A stretch of 56,059 bases of DNA. Origin: Verrucomicrobiia bacterium (lineage in GTDB: Bacteria; Zixibacteria; MSB-5A5; DSPP01). The notes under the pieces are model-generated. The model did no database searches and had not been told where the DNA came from. It saw only the letters and a program-made list of their open reading frames with translations. The stretch covers positions 1-56,059 of the forward strand of contig DATLYY010000008.1 of NCBI GenBank assembly GCA_035574275.1. Reading direction: 5' to 3'. Position numbers and translations under genes: made by a program. The number at the start of each line of letters is the position of its first letter. Within the stretch, counting starts at the first letter, position 1. This document shows positions 42,796 to 52,175 of this stretch, piece after piece.

Positions 42796-43184
42796 AGGAG
42801 GTCATCAAAACCGCGGAGGCCCCCGCCGCCATCGGCCCCTACAGTCAAGGAATTGCCGCCGCTTGCGGGAAGATCATCTACACCGCCGGCCAGATTGCCA
42901 TCAACCCACGCTCGGGGGAGTTGACCAACGGCGGGATTGTGGAGCAGACCAAGCAGGTTCTGGAAAACGTCAAATCGATTCTGGCCGCTTCGGGAGCGGG
43001 AATGGAGGATGTGGTCAAAACCACCGTCTTTTTGCAGTCGATGGATGATTTCACCTTGATGAACGAAACCTACGCCCGTTACTTCGGGGCCAATCCCCCT
43101 GCCCGCTCGACGGTCGAGGTCGCCCGCCTCCCCCGGGGGGCCAAAGTGGAAATCGAAGCGGTGGCGGTCGTCCAAAAAAAATAG
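42792..43184 (+). CDS. RidA-family imine/enamine deaminase
   Basis: The 130-residue YjgF/RidA protein clears reactive 2-aminoacrylate-type imines formed by PLP enzymes. The conserved arginine is Arg105 in NPPARSTVEV, with the acidic strand VEIEAVAV after it. The start is GTG 42792, overlapping the peptidase stop (GTGA). It is full length. It probably acts in the cytoplasm as a trimer. Confidence 0.94.
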   Translation: MKEVIKTAEAPAAIGPYSQGIAAACGKIIYTAGQIAINPRSGELTNGGIVEQTKQVLENVKSILAASGAGMEDVVKTTVFLQSMDDFTLMNETYARYFGANPPARSTVEVARLPRGAKVEIEAVAVVQKK

Positions 43185-43209
43185 CGCGTGATGGAGAAGG
43201 CCCGAAGGC

Positions 43210-44415
43210 ATGATTGATTTTGAGTTGAACGAAGACCACAAAAATATCGAAACGCTAGTGCGGGAGTTCGCCGCCCGCGAAGTGCTCCCCGGCATCCGGG
43301 AACGGGACCGGGAGCAGAAGTTCGACCCGAATCTCTTGAAAAAAATGGGGCAGGCCGACATTTTGGGCATCTGCATCCCCCAGCGCTACGGCGGCGCAGG
43401 CTACGACTACATCTCCTTCGGGCTGGCCTGCGAGGAACTGGAATATGCCGACACTTCCGCCCGGGTGATAATGTCCGTCCATCTGGGGCTCAATTCCCTC
43501 ACCCTTCTTTCCTGGGGAACGGAAGAGCAGAAGCAAAAATATCTGGTTCCGCAGGCCAAAGGGGAGAAAGTGGCGACCTTCGGGCTGACCGAGCCGAACG
43601 CCGGCTCCGATGCCGTCGGCATCCAGACCACCGCCCGGAAGGATGGAAGCAAGTACATCCTGAACGGCGAAAAAATCTGGATTTCGCTGGCGGACGTGGC
43701 AGATAATTTTTTGATTTTCGGCTGGACCGACCAGGAAAAAAAGAAAAAGCGGGACCACACCGGCTTATCCGCCTTCATCGTGGAACGCTCCTTCCCTGGC
43801 GTCAAAACCGGCACCATCCACGGCAAACTGGGGGTTCGCGCCGGCAACACCGGCTTTATCGTATTGACCGACGTGCCGGTCCCCAAAGAAAATCTTCTGG
43901 GACAGGAAGGGGAGGGATTCAAGATTGCAATGTTCTGTCTGGAACAGGGGCGTTTCACCGTCGCCTCCGGTGCCACGGGGCTCACCCGCGCCTGTCTGGA
44001 CGCCTGCGTTTCCTACGCTCAGACGCGCAAAACCTTCACCCGCCCCATTGGTGAGCACCAATTGGTAAAAGAGATGATTGCCAATATGGTGAAGGGGTAC
44101 GAGGTCTCCCGGCTTTTGTGGCTCAAGGCCGCCTGGCTGAAAAACAAAGGGGAGCGTAACACCCGCGAAACCTCGCTGGCGAAATGGGTCGCCTGTCTGG
44201 AGTCGGAAAAGGCGGCCGCCGACGCCGTGCAGGTGCACGGCAGCTACGGTTTTTCGGACGAGTATCCAGTGGAGCGATTCTACCGCAACTCCAAGGGCTC
44301 TTCCATCTACGAGGGGACGCGGGAAATCCACACCCTCATGCAGGCCGACTATGTTCTGGGCTACCGCACGGACAAGCCGGTGCGGGTCAAGCTGCCGCCG
44401 TATCCTTTCGACTAA
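43210..44415 (+). CDS. Acyl-CoA dehydrogenase
   Basis: The 401-residue FAD enzyme introduces a 2,3-double bond in acyl-CoA. It has FGLTEPNAGSDAVG, a FAD-binding KIWISLADVADNFLIF strand, and IYEGTREIHTLMQADYVLG with the catalytic Glu in YEGT, as in the short-chain group. It lies 25 bases after the RidA gene and ten before the nuclease gene. The chain-length preference is not known. Confidence 0.95.
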   Translation: MIDFELNEDHKNIETLVREFAAREVLPGIRERDREQKFDPNLLKKMGQADILGICIPQRYGGAGYDYISFGLACEELEYADTSARVIMSVHLGLNSLTLLSWGTEEQKQKYLVPQAKGEKVATFGLTEPNAGSDAVGIQTTARKDGSKYILNGEKIWISLADVADNFLIFGWTDQEKKKKRDHTGLSAFIVERSFPGVKTGTIHGKLGVRAGNTGFIVLTDVPVPKENLLGQEGEGFKIAMFCLEQGRFTVASGATGLTRACLDACVSYAQTRKTFTRPIGEHQLVKEMIANMVKGYEVSRLLWLKAAWLKNKGERNTRETSLAKWVACLESEKAAADAVQVHGSYGFSDEYPVERFYRNSKGSSIYEGTREIHTLMQADYVLGYRTDKPVRVKLPPYPFD

Positions 44416-44424
44416 GTTTTTGCA

Positions 44425-45648
44425 ATGCCGGTTTACTCCCATACCCAACTCGAAACCTTCCGCATCTGTCCCAAGAAGTACGAGTTCCGCTACATTTTGA
44501 AGCCGGAAGTGCCGGAAGTGGCCACCGCGGAAACGATACTTGGCTCCACCGTTCACAAAACCCTTTCCCGTCTGTTTCAAGATGTCCAGATGGAAAAAAT
44601 CCCGGCCCTGCCCGAGGTGGAAAATAACTTCGACGAGTTCTGGAAAAAAGAATGGCATTCGGGTCTGCGGATGTCCGGGGATTATGACGCCGGGGACTAC
44701 CACCGCATCGGTTTAAAGTGTCTGAGGGATTTTTACCAGCACCATCATCCGTTTAACCAGAGCCGGACTTTGGGGTTGGACTACAAGGCCACCGTTTCGT
44801 TGGACGAGTCCGGCCGTTACAAAATGACCGGTTTCATCGACCGACTGGCCAAATCGCCGGACGAGACCTACGAAATTCACGATTTCAAAACCGGCAAAAA
44901 TCTCCCAACCCAGGCCGATTTAGAATCCGACCAGCAGTTGACCCTCTATAATCTTTTGGTGCGTCAGCTCTGGCCGCAGGTCAACAGAGTCCGCTCCATC
45001 TGGCATTTTTTGCGCTTCGACGAGCTTTTGGAAACCGTCCGCACCCCGGAACAGGTGGAGGAAGCCAAGCAAAAAGTGATGCAGCGGATTGACGAAGTGG
45101 AGGCGGCCCGCGCAGCCGGCCATTTCCCCACCAAGGTCTCCGATTTTTGCGGCTGGTGCGACTACAAGCATATCTGCCCCGCCTGGAAGCATCTGTTCTG
45201 GCTGGAGGAGGAAAAAGAAAAAATCGCCGACGCCGACCAGGGAAAGCAGATGGTGGACGAGCTGGCCCGGCTGAAGGCGGACAAGGTCGAGCTGGAGGCC
45301 AGAATCGAGCAGGTGCGGGAAATCATTCTCGAATTCGCCCGCCAGAACGGACTTACCGCTCTCTTCGGCAGCGGCCAGATTGCCCAAATCAAGGATTCCG
45401 AATGGCCCCGGCTGCCGGATCGAAAGACAAATCCCCAAGCCCGCGAGGCGTTGGAAAAACTTTTGAAGGAACACAATCTCTGGGAAAAGGCCGCCGAAGT
45501 CAGCCGCTTCAAGCTGGATAGGATTTTAAAAGACCGTACCCTTCCCGAAGAAGTAAGAAAAAAGTTGCGGACTTTGGCGCCGGTGGAAAAACAGTTTACC
45601 GTCTCCGTTCTCCGCCGAAAAGACGAGCTGGTACAAGAAGAGGAGTAA
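44425..45648 (+). CDS. PD-(D/E)XK nuclease with Fe-S cluster (Cas4/AddB-like)
   Basis: This 407-residue protein has the RecB-family nuclease core: His44 in GSTVHKTL, the Asp139 region, Asp153-x-Lys155 in HDFKTGK and QQLTLYNLL. Four cysteines fit a 4Fe-4S site: Cys15 in FRICPKKY and Cys242, Cys245, Cys251 in FCGWCDYKHIC. The layout resembles Cas4 and AddB-type nucleases, but no CRISPR array and no helicase subunit are nearby. A 150-residue helical tail follows. It probably processes DNA ends; the exact pathway is unknown. Confidence 0.85.
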   Translation: MPVYSHTQLETFRICPKKYEFRYILKPEVPEVATAETILGSTVHKTLSRLFQDVQMEKIPALPEVENNFDEFWKKEWHSGLRMSGDYDAGDYHRIGLKCLRDFYQHHHPFNQSRTLGLDYKATVSLDESGRYKMTGFIDRLAKSPDETYEIHDFKTGKNLPTQADLESDQQLTLYNLLVRQLWPQVNRVRSIWHFLRFDELLETVRTPEQVEEAKQKVMQRIDEVEAARAAGHFPTKVSDFCGWCDYKHICPAWKHLFWLEEEKEKIADADQGKQMVDELARLKADKVELEARIEQVREIILEFARQNGLTALFGSGQIAQIKDSEWPRLPDRKTNPQAREALEKLLKEHNLWEKAAEVSRFKLDRILKDRTLPEEVRKKLRTLAPVEKQFTVSVLRRKDELVQEEE

Positions 45649-45700
45649 ATCCTTCCACAAAACCGCGGGGCCTCCTTCCTCCAGCAGTACGACACACGGT

Positions 45701-45730
45701 TTGTCATTCTGAGCAAAGCGAAGAATCTGG
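45701..45730. repeat. Short dispersed repeat (TTGTCATTCTGAGC type)
   Basis: The TTGTCATTCTGAGC...AAGCGAAGAATC block resembles a short repeat I have seen in many environmental bacterial genomes. It sits in the gap before purB. Only one copy is in this window, so the call rests on recall. Confidence 0.4.
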
Positions 45731-45761
45731 TTGGTGGGGCGGAGGGGCAGCCAAGTACCGG

Positions 45762-45790
45762 TTCGCATTTCGCTTTCGGAAACATATATT
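45762..45790 (+). promoter_or_regulatory. Candidate promoter for purB, possibly leaderless
   Basis: TTCGCA (45762-45767) and TATATT (45785-45790) are 17 bases apart. The ATG of purB at 45799 is only nine bases after the -10 box, and there is no Shine-Dalgarno sequence. This would give a leaderless or near-leaderless mRNA. Confidence 0.4.
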
Positions 45791-45798
45791 CCCCCGAA

Positions 45799-47286
45799 AT
45801 GAAGGAAAACGACAAAATTTCCATTTTCGACCTCGCCTCCCCGCTCGATTTCCGCTATTACGCATCGGATACGGCCGTTTTTGAGCGGCTTAAAAACCAC
45901 GCCTCGGAAGAGGCCTACGTGCAGGCCCAGTTGAAAGTAGAATTGGAACTATTGTGGGCCTTGGAAGAACTCGGCATTGTTCCAAAGGGCACGTACGCCA
46001 AAGCCGGGAAAGCACAAATCACCGCCCAAAAAGTTTACGAGGAGGAAAAGAAAACCGAGCATAACGTCCGGGCGCTGGTGAATCTGATTCAAAAAACCCT
46101 CCCGCCGGAAGCGGCCCCCTACGTCCATCTTTTTGCCACCTCGATGGACATCACGGACACAGCCCAGGCCCTGCGCATCAAAAAAATGGTGCAGGAGGCG
46201 ATTCTTCCCGATTTTATCGCGCTGACCGAACTGATAGCCCAGATGGCCAAAAAAGAGGCCAAAACAACCCAAATCGGCCGCACCCATGGGCAGTTCGCCG
46301 AGCCGGTCACCTTCGGTTTCTATCTCGCCTACTACGCCAGTCGCCTTTTGGGACGCATCGAAAAAATTCAGGAGGCCAATAACAAGCTGGTTGGAAAATT
46401 CGCCGGTCCGGTGGGGGCCTACAATTCGCTGGCCTTGGCCTTCGGGGATAAAGCCCCGCTTTTTGAGAAATTGATTCTGAACCGGCTTGGCTTGGAAGTG
46501 GACGAACAGCAGGTCTCGACCCAAATCGTCCAGCCGGAGCCCCTGGCGGACTTGGGCTACGCCATCCTTTCCGCATTCTCCGTTCTGGCCAATCTGGCCG
46601 ATGATATGCGCCATTTGTATCGCTCCGAAATTGCCGAGGTGTACGAGCGGGGGGCCGAAAAGCGGGTCGGCTCCTCCACCATGCCGCACAAAATCAATCC
46701 CAAGGATTTCGAAAACGTCAAATCCCTCTGGAAGGCGTACGCGCCGCGAATGGTGACCCTGCTATCCGACCAGATTTCGGAACACCAGCGGGACTTGACT
46801 AACTCCGCCTCCAACCGCTTCGCGGTGGAGCTTTTCGTCGCCTTCGAGCAGGCGGTTTTGCGCATGAACAAGGCCCTTTCCCGCCTGGAACCGAACCGCG
46901 AGAATCTGAAAAAGAACCTCGAAGCAAGCAAATCATTGACCGTGGCCGAGCCGATTTACATCGCCTTGGCCCTGGCCGGGCATTCCGCGCCGTATGAAAA
47001 AGCGAAAGAGCTGGCCAACCGCCTCAGAAACAAAGGTGAAAATCCCGTTGCCATTGTCAAAAAAGAACTGCCGGAGTACTGGAACAAAATATCGGACTTG
47101 ACCAAAAAGGTTCTGGACGACCCGACCGCCTACGCCGGTGCCGCCCCTGTCCGGGCGGTCGAAATCGCCGCTACCGTTGCCCAACGGCTGGCCCGGTTGA
47201 AAACGGAATTGAAAAAGCCGGCTCCAAGGTCGGATTTTTCGGCGGATCTTGAGGCGTTGAAAGCAGAATTGAAAAAACGGAAATAA
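45799..47286 (+). CDS. purB: Adenylosuccinate lyase
   Basis: The 495-residue protein is a fumarase/aspartase superfamily lyase with QIGRTHGQFAEPVTFG and the GSSTMPHKINP signature loop. The best fit is PurB, which acts twice in purine synthesis and in AMP formation. The C-terminus ends in a lysine-rich tail. The stop overlaps the next small gene (TAATG). A relaxed match to argininosuccinate lyase is possible but less likely. Confidence 0.87.
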   Translation: MKENDKISIFDLASPLDFRYYASDTAVFERLKNHASEEAYVQAQLKVELELLWALEELGIVPKGTYAKAGKAQITAQKVYEEEKKTEHNVRALVNLIQKTLPPEAAPYVHLFATSMDITDTAQALRIKKMVQEAILPDFIALTELIAQMAKKEAKTTQIGRTHGQFAEPVTFGFYLAYYASRLLGRIEKIQEANNKLVGKFAGPVGAYNSLALAFGDKAPLFEKLILNRLGLEVDEQQVSTQIVQPEPLADLGYAILSAFSVLANLADDMRHLYRSEIAEVYERGAEKRVGSSTMPHKINPKDFENVKSLWKAYAPRMVTLLSDQISEHQRDLTNSASNRFAVELFVAFEQAVLRMNKALSRLEPNRENLKKNLEASKSLTVAEPIYIALALAGHSAPYEKAKELANRLRNKGENPVAIVKKELPEYWNKISDLTKKVLDDPTAYAGAAPVRAVEIAATVAQRLARLKTELKKPAPRSDFSADLEALKAELKKRK

Positions 47287-47495
47287 TGGGCAAACCGGCC
47301 GGGTTTTCGTATCAAAGCACGGCGGATGGTCGCGTCCGGATTTTCCATCGCGGCCGGTTGGCCGCCACGCTGGCCCGGGCGGCCGCTTCCGGCTTCCTGG
47401 AAAAAGCCCGGACGGCCGGCGAGGAGGAACTGCAACTGCTGATGGCTAAAGCCACCGGGAACCACAAGCACGGCAATGAAAAAAACAACCAATAG
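47286..47495 (+). CDS. Small basic protein, unknown function
   Basis: The 69-residue protein starts at the ATG that overlaps the purB stop (TAATG). It has a short strand-rich start (GFSYQSTADGRVRIFHRGRL), a helix (EKARTAGEEELQLLMAKATG) and a His/Asn-rich end. I do not recognise a family. Overlap with its neighbours on both sides supports it as a real gene. Confidence 0.6.
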   Translation: MGKPAGFSYQSTADGRVRIFHRGRLAATLARAAASGFLEKARTAGEEELQLLMAKATGNHKHGNEKNNQ

Positions 47496-48024
47496 AAAAA
47501 ACCGCCCAAAACCGAAAAAAAACAGACGGCGGAAACCAACACAAAGGATCGATTTGAAGCGCGAATTCCTGCGCCACACGGTAGCCACGCTCGCTTACCG
47601 TGGGGGCAAGGCCGTCCGGGATGCGCCCGAAGGTTTCGCCAACTTCAAAGTTGGCGACAAAACCAGAACCCCCATCGAAATTTTGAAACATATCGGCGAT
47701 TTGCTCAAATGGGGACGGCTTTTGGCCATCGGGCCGCACAAATGGGAAGAGGTGCCGCCCCGGCCATGGGAGGAGGAGGTCAAACGCTTCTTTGACGAAC
47801 TCAAGGAATTGGATGACTGCCTCGCTTCGGAGGCCCCTTTGGGCAATCCGGCCGAAAAAATCTTTCAAGGCCCGATTGCCGATGCCCTAAACCACGTCGG
47901 GCAGATTGCGATGCTCCGCCGGCTGGCCGGCTCGCCGGTTAAAGGTGAAAACTACTTTAAGGCCGAAATCGTAACCGGCCGGGTGGGGCCGGAGCAGTCC
48001 GATAAACGGGTGGAGTTTGACTGA
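47476..48024 (+). CDS. DinB-like protein
   Basis: The 182-residue protein has a basic start (KKTTNRKNRPKPKKNRRRK) and then a helical body with IEILKHIGDLLKW and DALNHVGQIAMLRRLAGSPV, which match the DinB-like metal-binding bundle. The His in each motif is a probable metal ligand. DinB-type proteins are often thiol-transferase-like or of unknown role. The start overlaps the previous gene by 20 bases. Confidence 0.65.
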   Translation: MKKTTNRKNRPKPKKNRRRKPTQRIDLKREFLRHTVATLAYRGGKAVRDAPEGFANFKVGDKTRTPIEILKHIGDLLKWGRLLAIGPHKWEEVPPRPWEEEVKRFFDELKELDDCLASEAPLGNPAEKIFQGPIADALNHVGQIAMLRRLAGSPVKGENYFKAEIVTGRVGPEQSDKRVEFD

Positions 48025-48045
48025 AAACCATAACGGGAGGTTGAA

Positions 48046-48456
48046 ATGAAAAAGAAAGTGAACCCGATACCAAAAGGGTATCACACCGTCACGCCGTACC
48101 TGACCGTTGAGGGGGTGGCGCGGCTGATTGAGTTCTTGAAAAAGGCCTTTGGCGCCAGGGAAAAGGAACGGATGATCCGGCCGGACGGCAGCATCGGTCA
48201 CGCCGAGGTCAAAATCGGCGATTCGATTGTGATGATGGGGGATGCGACCGAGAAATATAAAGCGGCGCCGGGAAAAATCTACCTCTATGTAAAGAACACG
48301 GACGCTTTCTACAAAAGTGCCTTGGCCGCCGGCGCTACCTCAACAATGGAGCCGCAGGATATGTTCTGGGGAGACCGCAACGCCGGGGTGAAAGACCCCT
48401 TCGGCAACGAATGGTGGATTGCCACGCACAAGGAAGACGTGCCACCCAAGAAATGA
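48046..48456 (+). CDS. PhnB-like VOC protein
   Basis: The 136-residue protein fits the PhnB/glyoxalase-like group: GYHTVTPYLTVEGVARLIEF at the start, IGHAEVKIGDSIVMMGD in the middle and FWGDRNAGVKDPFGNEWWIA at the end. It follows the DinB-like gene by 21 bases and has a GGGAGG site. The function is not known. Confidence 0.85.
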   Translation: MKKKVNPIPKGYHTVTPYLTVEGVARLIEFLKKAFGAREKERMIRPDGSIGHAEVKIGDSIVMMGDATEKYKAAPGKIYLYVKNTDAFYKSALAAGATSTMEPQDMFWGDRNAGVKDPFGNEWWIATHKEDVPPKK

Positions 48457-48521
48457 AAAAACGGGCCGAGGCCTACTTTAAAAAGCTAAGCCAGAGCTCG
48501 ACTGGCTAACCTTTAAAAACA

Positions 48522-49337
48522 ATGGAGCCGGAAAAGGACTACATCCTCGGCACCCACGACGAGGAAATCGAGCGCCTCGGTCTGCAGCACCGGGTCTGGC
48601 GGCCGAAGGTGCTGGACGCTTGGAAACGGGCGGGGCTTACCATAGGCCAGACGATTCTGGACACTGGCTGCGGCCCGGGATATGCCTCGCTCGATTTGGC
48701 CGAAATCACAGGCCCTTCCGGAAAAGTTTTTGCCATCGACCGCTCGCGGCGGTTTCTCGACGCATTGGAAGCCACTTCCAAACAGCGCGGGCTGAAAAAC
48801 ATTTCGACTTTTGAACTGGATTTGGACGACTCGGAATTGCCCGCCGTCCAAGCGGACGGCGCCTGGTGCCGCTGGGTTTTGGCGTTCGTCAAACATCCGC
48901 GCAAGCTGGTCCAGCGCATCGCCGGGGCTTTGAAACCGGGCGCCTTTTTTGTCTCCCACGAATATTTCGACTATCGCACTTGGCGGTTTGCGCCTCATTC
49001 TCCAATACACGAGGAATTTGTCCGGCTGGTGGTCAAAAGCTGGCGCGACGCGGGCGGCGAACCGGACATCGGGCTTTCCCTCCCCGGCTGGCTCTCGGAA
49101 TTGGGATTCAAAATAAAAACACTGAACCCGATAATCGAAATCTTTCCCAAAACCAGCTACTGGTGGCAATGGCCAAAAGCGTTTGTGGATGTCGGCACAC
49201 GCCGATTGGTGGATTTGGGACTTATCTCGCCGGAGCGCGCCCGGGCCATTGCGGAGGACTTTGCCGCCCGCGAAGCCCAGCCCGGCACGCTGATGATAAC
49301 GCCGGGGGTGTTGGAGATTATTGCGGTTCGGAAGTAA
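48522..49337 (+). CDS. Class I SAM-dependent methyltransferase
   Basis: This 271-residue protein has the SAM motif ILDTGCGPGYASLDLAEI near residues 45-62 and AIDRS after it. WCRWVLAFVKHP is the usual motif near the active site. There is no Shine-Dalgarno sequence before the ATG. It is separated from the VOC gene by 65 bases with a short AGCCAG/CTGGCT hairpin (48489-48507). The substrate is unknown. Confidence 0.88.
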   Translation: MEPEKDYILGTHDEEIERLGLQHRVWRPKVLDAWKRAGLTIGQTILDTGCGPGYASLDLAEITGPSGKVFAIDRSRRFLDALEATSKQRGLKNISTFELDLDDSELPAVQADGAWCRWVLAFVKHPRKLVQRIAGALKPGAFFVSHEYFDYRTWRFAPHSPIHEEFVRLVVKSWRDAGGEPDIGLSLPGWLSELGFKIKTLNPIIEIFPKTSYWWQWPKAFVDVGTRRLVDLGLISPERARAIAEDFAAREAQPGTLMITPGVLEIIAVRK

Positions 49338-49344
49338 ATAAAAA

Positions 49345-50235
49345 TTACGCGGGACGTTTCCCCGCCGCCACCAAATACCCGATAATCTTATAAACCAGCT
49401 TGGCCGCGATGAAATCGGAGGAAATCTGGCCGGGAAGGGGGCAAAGCTCCATTACGTCAAAGCCGACCACCCGCTTGCGCTCGGCCAAAAAACGTAAAAG
49501 TTTGAGCGTTTCATACCAGCCCACCCCTCCCGGCTCCGGCGTGCCGACCGCCGGCATAAAGGAGGGGTCAAAACCATCCAGATCAAAGGTCAAGTAGACC
49601 GTGTCGGTCAAGCGGTCTAAAATTTCGTCTATCGAGGTCTCACCGGAAATGAAACTGTAGGCGGAGACGACCGGGATTTTTTTGGCTTTGATGAACTTGG
49701 CCTCGTCTATCGAATAATTGCGGATGCCAACGCCGACCGTGGGGCAAAGCTCGGTTATCCGACGCATCACGCAGGCGTGGTTGTAAGGGGAATCTTCAAA
49801 GGAATCACGCAAATCGGCATGGGCGTCGATTTGCAAAACGGAAAGGTTTTTGTAAATCTGCTTGTAGGCCCGAACGGTGCCGAAAGTGAGGGAATGCTCC
49901 CCGCCCAGCATCGCCACCTTCTTTTTCTTGCGCGCCAAGGGCAAAACGGCCCGATAAACACGTTCCACCATCTCCTTTGGCCCCTTGGTGGTTATTTCCA
50001 AGGAGGGATGGGTGTAAATCCCCGCTTCATACGGCTCGAATCCAAGTTCGTCATCGTAGGTTTCCACTTGGCGTGAAGCGGCCAAAATGGCCGCCGGCCC
50101 CTCCCGCGTACCGGCCTTGTAGGAAGTGGTGGAATCGTAGCCGACCGGCAGGATGACGAATGGGGATTTTGGGGAGGAAAATTCCGGCGGAATCCCTAAA
50201 AAATTATTGTGATGAAAATGGAGGGCGTCAGCCAA
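49345..50235 (-). CDS. speB: Agmatinase (ureohydrolase)
   Basis: The 296-residue enzyme converts agmatine to putrescine and urea. Metal ligands are His114 in GGEHS, Asp137-x-His139-x-Asp141 in IDAHADLR, and Asp218 and Asp220 in FDLDGFDPSF. PAVGTPEPGG follows, as in the family. The start is TTG 50235 after AAAGGA. It is downstream of the arginine decarboxylase gene on the same strand, so the two form a polyamine route. Guanidinobutyrase-type activity is possible in principle. Confidence 0.9.
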   Translation of the reverse strand: MADALHFHHNNFLGIPPEFSSPKSPFVILPVGYDSTTSYKAGTREGPAAILAASRQVETYDDELGFEPYEAGIYTHPSLEITTKGPKEMVERVYRAVLPLARKKKKVAMLGGEHSLTFGTVRAYKQIYKNLSVLQIDAHADLRDSFEDSPYNHACVMRRITELCPTVGVGIRNYSIDEAKFIKAKKIPVVSAYSFISGETSIDEILDRLTDTVYLTFDLDGFDPSFMPAVGTPEPGGVGWYETLKLLRFLAERKRVVGFDVMELCPLPGQISSDFIAAKLVYKIIGYLVAAGKRPA

Positions 50236-50266
50236 GATGATTTCCTTTTTCAGATATGTTTTTGTA

Positions 50267-50316
50267 GGGGTTCAATAAATTGAACCCCGTAGGGGCGTAT
50301 TGCAATACGCCCCTAC
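50267..50316. repeat. Two adjacent palindromes of the TAGGGG family
   Basis: 50267-50288 has GGGGTTCAAT arms around AA. 50289-50316 is a perfect 28-base palindrome with GTAGGGGCGTATTG arms. They lie back to back between pdaD and speB, both on the minus strand, so they would be inside the likely transcript. Confidence 0.85.
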
Positions 50317-50326
50317 TCCCCGCGCC

Positions 50327-50878
50327 TCATTCCGTGATGAAAATCCCGGCTGCCACGACGGTGGTCCAAAGCCCATTTTTGTCCCCCTCGGCCGACTGGG
50401 TGATGGAGCGGGTGCGCACGATTTTGCCGGAAATTTTCCAGATTTCCCGCTTTTCGTCGTACCCTTTGTTCGGGTCAAACTCCAGCCCCAAGGTGGTGGC
50501 CAGCATCTCCGCCGCCAGATCCTCGGCGTAATCGCTGGCTTTCTTTTCGGTCATCCCGTAATCATGGTGCTCGGACAAATAGCCGAACTGCCGCCGGTCC
50601 TGCGGCACGGCCAGCCCCACGGAGGAGGAAATCAGCCGGTTCGGCTCGTTGGTCGCCGCCCGGGCCATCACGCAAAAAACCACCTGCCCGTCGTACAAAT
50701 AGGTCAGCCCTTCCTGCTTGCTGATGATTTTGCACTTGGGGGGGAAAATGGAGGAGACCGAAACCAGGTTGAACCGGGCGATGCCGGCCGAACGCAGCGC
50801 CAGCTCGAAGCTGGATAGCTGCTCTTTGTGCTTCCCCACCCCCTTGGTCAGAAAAATTTTTTTCGGCAGAATTACCAT
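50327..50878 (-). CDS. pdaD: Pyruvoyl-dependent arginine decarboxylase
   Basis: The 183-residue proenzyme is cleaved between two serines (Ser42-Ser43 in [10 protein letters not shown]) to make the pyruvoyl cofactor; the family cleaves at the same kind of site. It decarboxylates arginine to agmatine, the substrate of the downstream agmatinase. An AAGGGAGG site precedes the ATG 50878. Length and motif order match the archaeal and bacterial enzyme. Confidence 0.92.
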   Translation of the reverse strand: MVILPKKIFLTKGVGKHKEQLSSFELALRSAGIARFNLVSVSSIFPPKCKIISKQEGLTYLYDGQVVFCVMARAATNEPNRLISSSVGLAVPQDRRQFGYLSEHHDYGMTEKKASDYAEDLAAEMLATTLGLEFDPNKGYDEKREIWKISGKIVRTRSITQSAEGDKNGLWTTVVAAGIFITE

Positions 50879-50975
50879 TTTCGCCTCCCTTTCGGTCTGT
50901 TTTTTGTCAAAGCGCCGAAAAATATAGGGAAGCGCCGCATAAATGCAATAATTTTTTGCGAAAACGGGGCGGATT

Positions 50976-52175
50976 TCACGCCGTTTTTGCCTCCCCCGTC
51001 GCCAAACTCACACCCAGAAGGAAAAAAAGTATCATCCGCACTTCGCGGTGCACGAGTGCGGATTCAAACGGCGTGAAGACCAGGTAGGTCGCAACGGTCA
51101 CAACTCCCATCAAAAGATAGTGGGAGGCCCGGTTCTGCCGGAAATTTGTCCAAATGCGCCAAATCAGTTCCTTCCAGAATAAAAGAAAGGCCGCCAGCCC
51201 GAAAAGCCCGCAACAAACGAGCATGTTTAGAAATTCGTTATGGGCATGGCCGAAGAAGGTGGTATCCATCCCTTTTATTTTCGGGCCGTAGGCCAGCCGG
51301 AAATTCCCCGTGCCGACCCCCAGAACCGGCTGGTCCTGGAAAATTTCGTAGCTTTTCTGCCAAATCGAGGCCCGGCTTTCCGGATTGGCGGCCTGCATAT
51401 CGAATCGTTGCACGATTTCGAAGCGGGAAAACAGGGCCGGATTGATCCCCCACGCGGAAAGCGTCAAAAAGGCGACACCGCCAACCAGATAAGCTTTCTT
51501 TTTTTCTGGTGAAAGCAGAAGGTAGAGAGCCAGCCCAACCGCTATAGCCAAAAGCCCGGCCCGCACGGCGCCGAAAAGCACCGCCAGATAGCAAAGAGCG
51601 GCCACGGAAAGAAAAAACTTCCCGAGCGTTTCTTTACGTCGCGGCCAGCCGAGCGCCATAAAGGTCAGAGCCGTCAAGCTGAAAAAAAGCCCAAAGACCA
51701 GCTTGACGTTAAAAAAACCGCGCGCCCGGAAGTGTTTTCCAAGCGACTCCATCGGGTCAATCATATTGAAATCCCACCCGGTAAAGGACTGTAGAATAGA
51801 ATAAACGGCTACCAGCCCCGAGGAGATTCCAAGCAGCACGAATGCTTTCCGCCGAACGAGTTCATCTCTAAATCGCAGGGCGAAAAAGAAAATCCCCAAA
51901 AATACCCACTGTTTGGAGATGTAAACAAACGAATTGGAAAAGGAAAGTCCGAATATGGCGGAAAGAAACAGTACCGCAAAGAAAACCAATGTCGGAAAAA
52001 CGAGAAAGGAGGCCGGAAACGGGCGCGGCAATTCAAAAAGCCAATCCAAAACCCAGCAGGAAAGCACCAAGGCAAAACCCGCCTCTGCTCCGGAAGTCCA
52101 AAAAGGAGCGAAAAAAGCAAAAAGGTAACAGCCGAAAAGCTGCCCCCACCATAAAAGTTGGCGGATGGTCCCCAT
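50976..52175 (-). CDS. O-antigen ligase-like membrane protein
   Basis: The 399-residue protein has about ten membrane segments and a large periplasmic loop with [22 protein letters not shown] and [14 protein letters not shown], the pattern of the WaaL/Wzy family. It may join or polymerise surface sugars. It lies directly after gmhA on the same strand (no gap), which supports an envelope glycan role. Ligase and polymerase cannot be told apart. Confidence 0.83.
   Translation of the reverse strand: MGTIRQLLWWGQLFGCYLFAFFAPFWTSGAEAGFALVLSCWVLDWLFELPRPFPASFLVFPTLVFFAVLFLSAIFGLSFSNSFVYISKQWVFLGIFFFALRFRDELVRRKAFVLLGISSGLVAVYSILQSFTGWDFNMIDPMESLGKHFRARGFFNVKLVFGLFFSLTALTFMALGWPRRKETLGKFFLSVAALCYLAVLFGAVRAGLLAIAVGLALYLLLSPEKKKAYLVGGVAFLTLSAWGINPALFSRFEIVQRFDMQAANPESRASIWQKSYEIFQDQPVLGVGTGNFRLAYGPKIKGMDTTFFGHAHNEFLNMLVCCGLFGLAAFLLFWKELIWRIWTNFRQNRASHYLLMGVVTVATYLVFTPFESALVHREVRMILFFLLGVSLATGEAKTA

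Noticed and set aside
44425-45648. Cas4 of a CRISPR system
   Set aside because: No repeat-spacer array or other cas gene is in the window; the fold alone does not make it Cas4.
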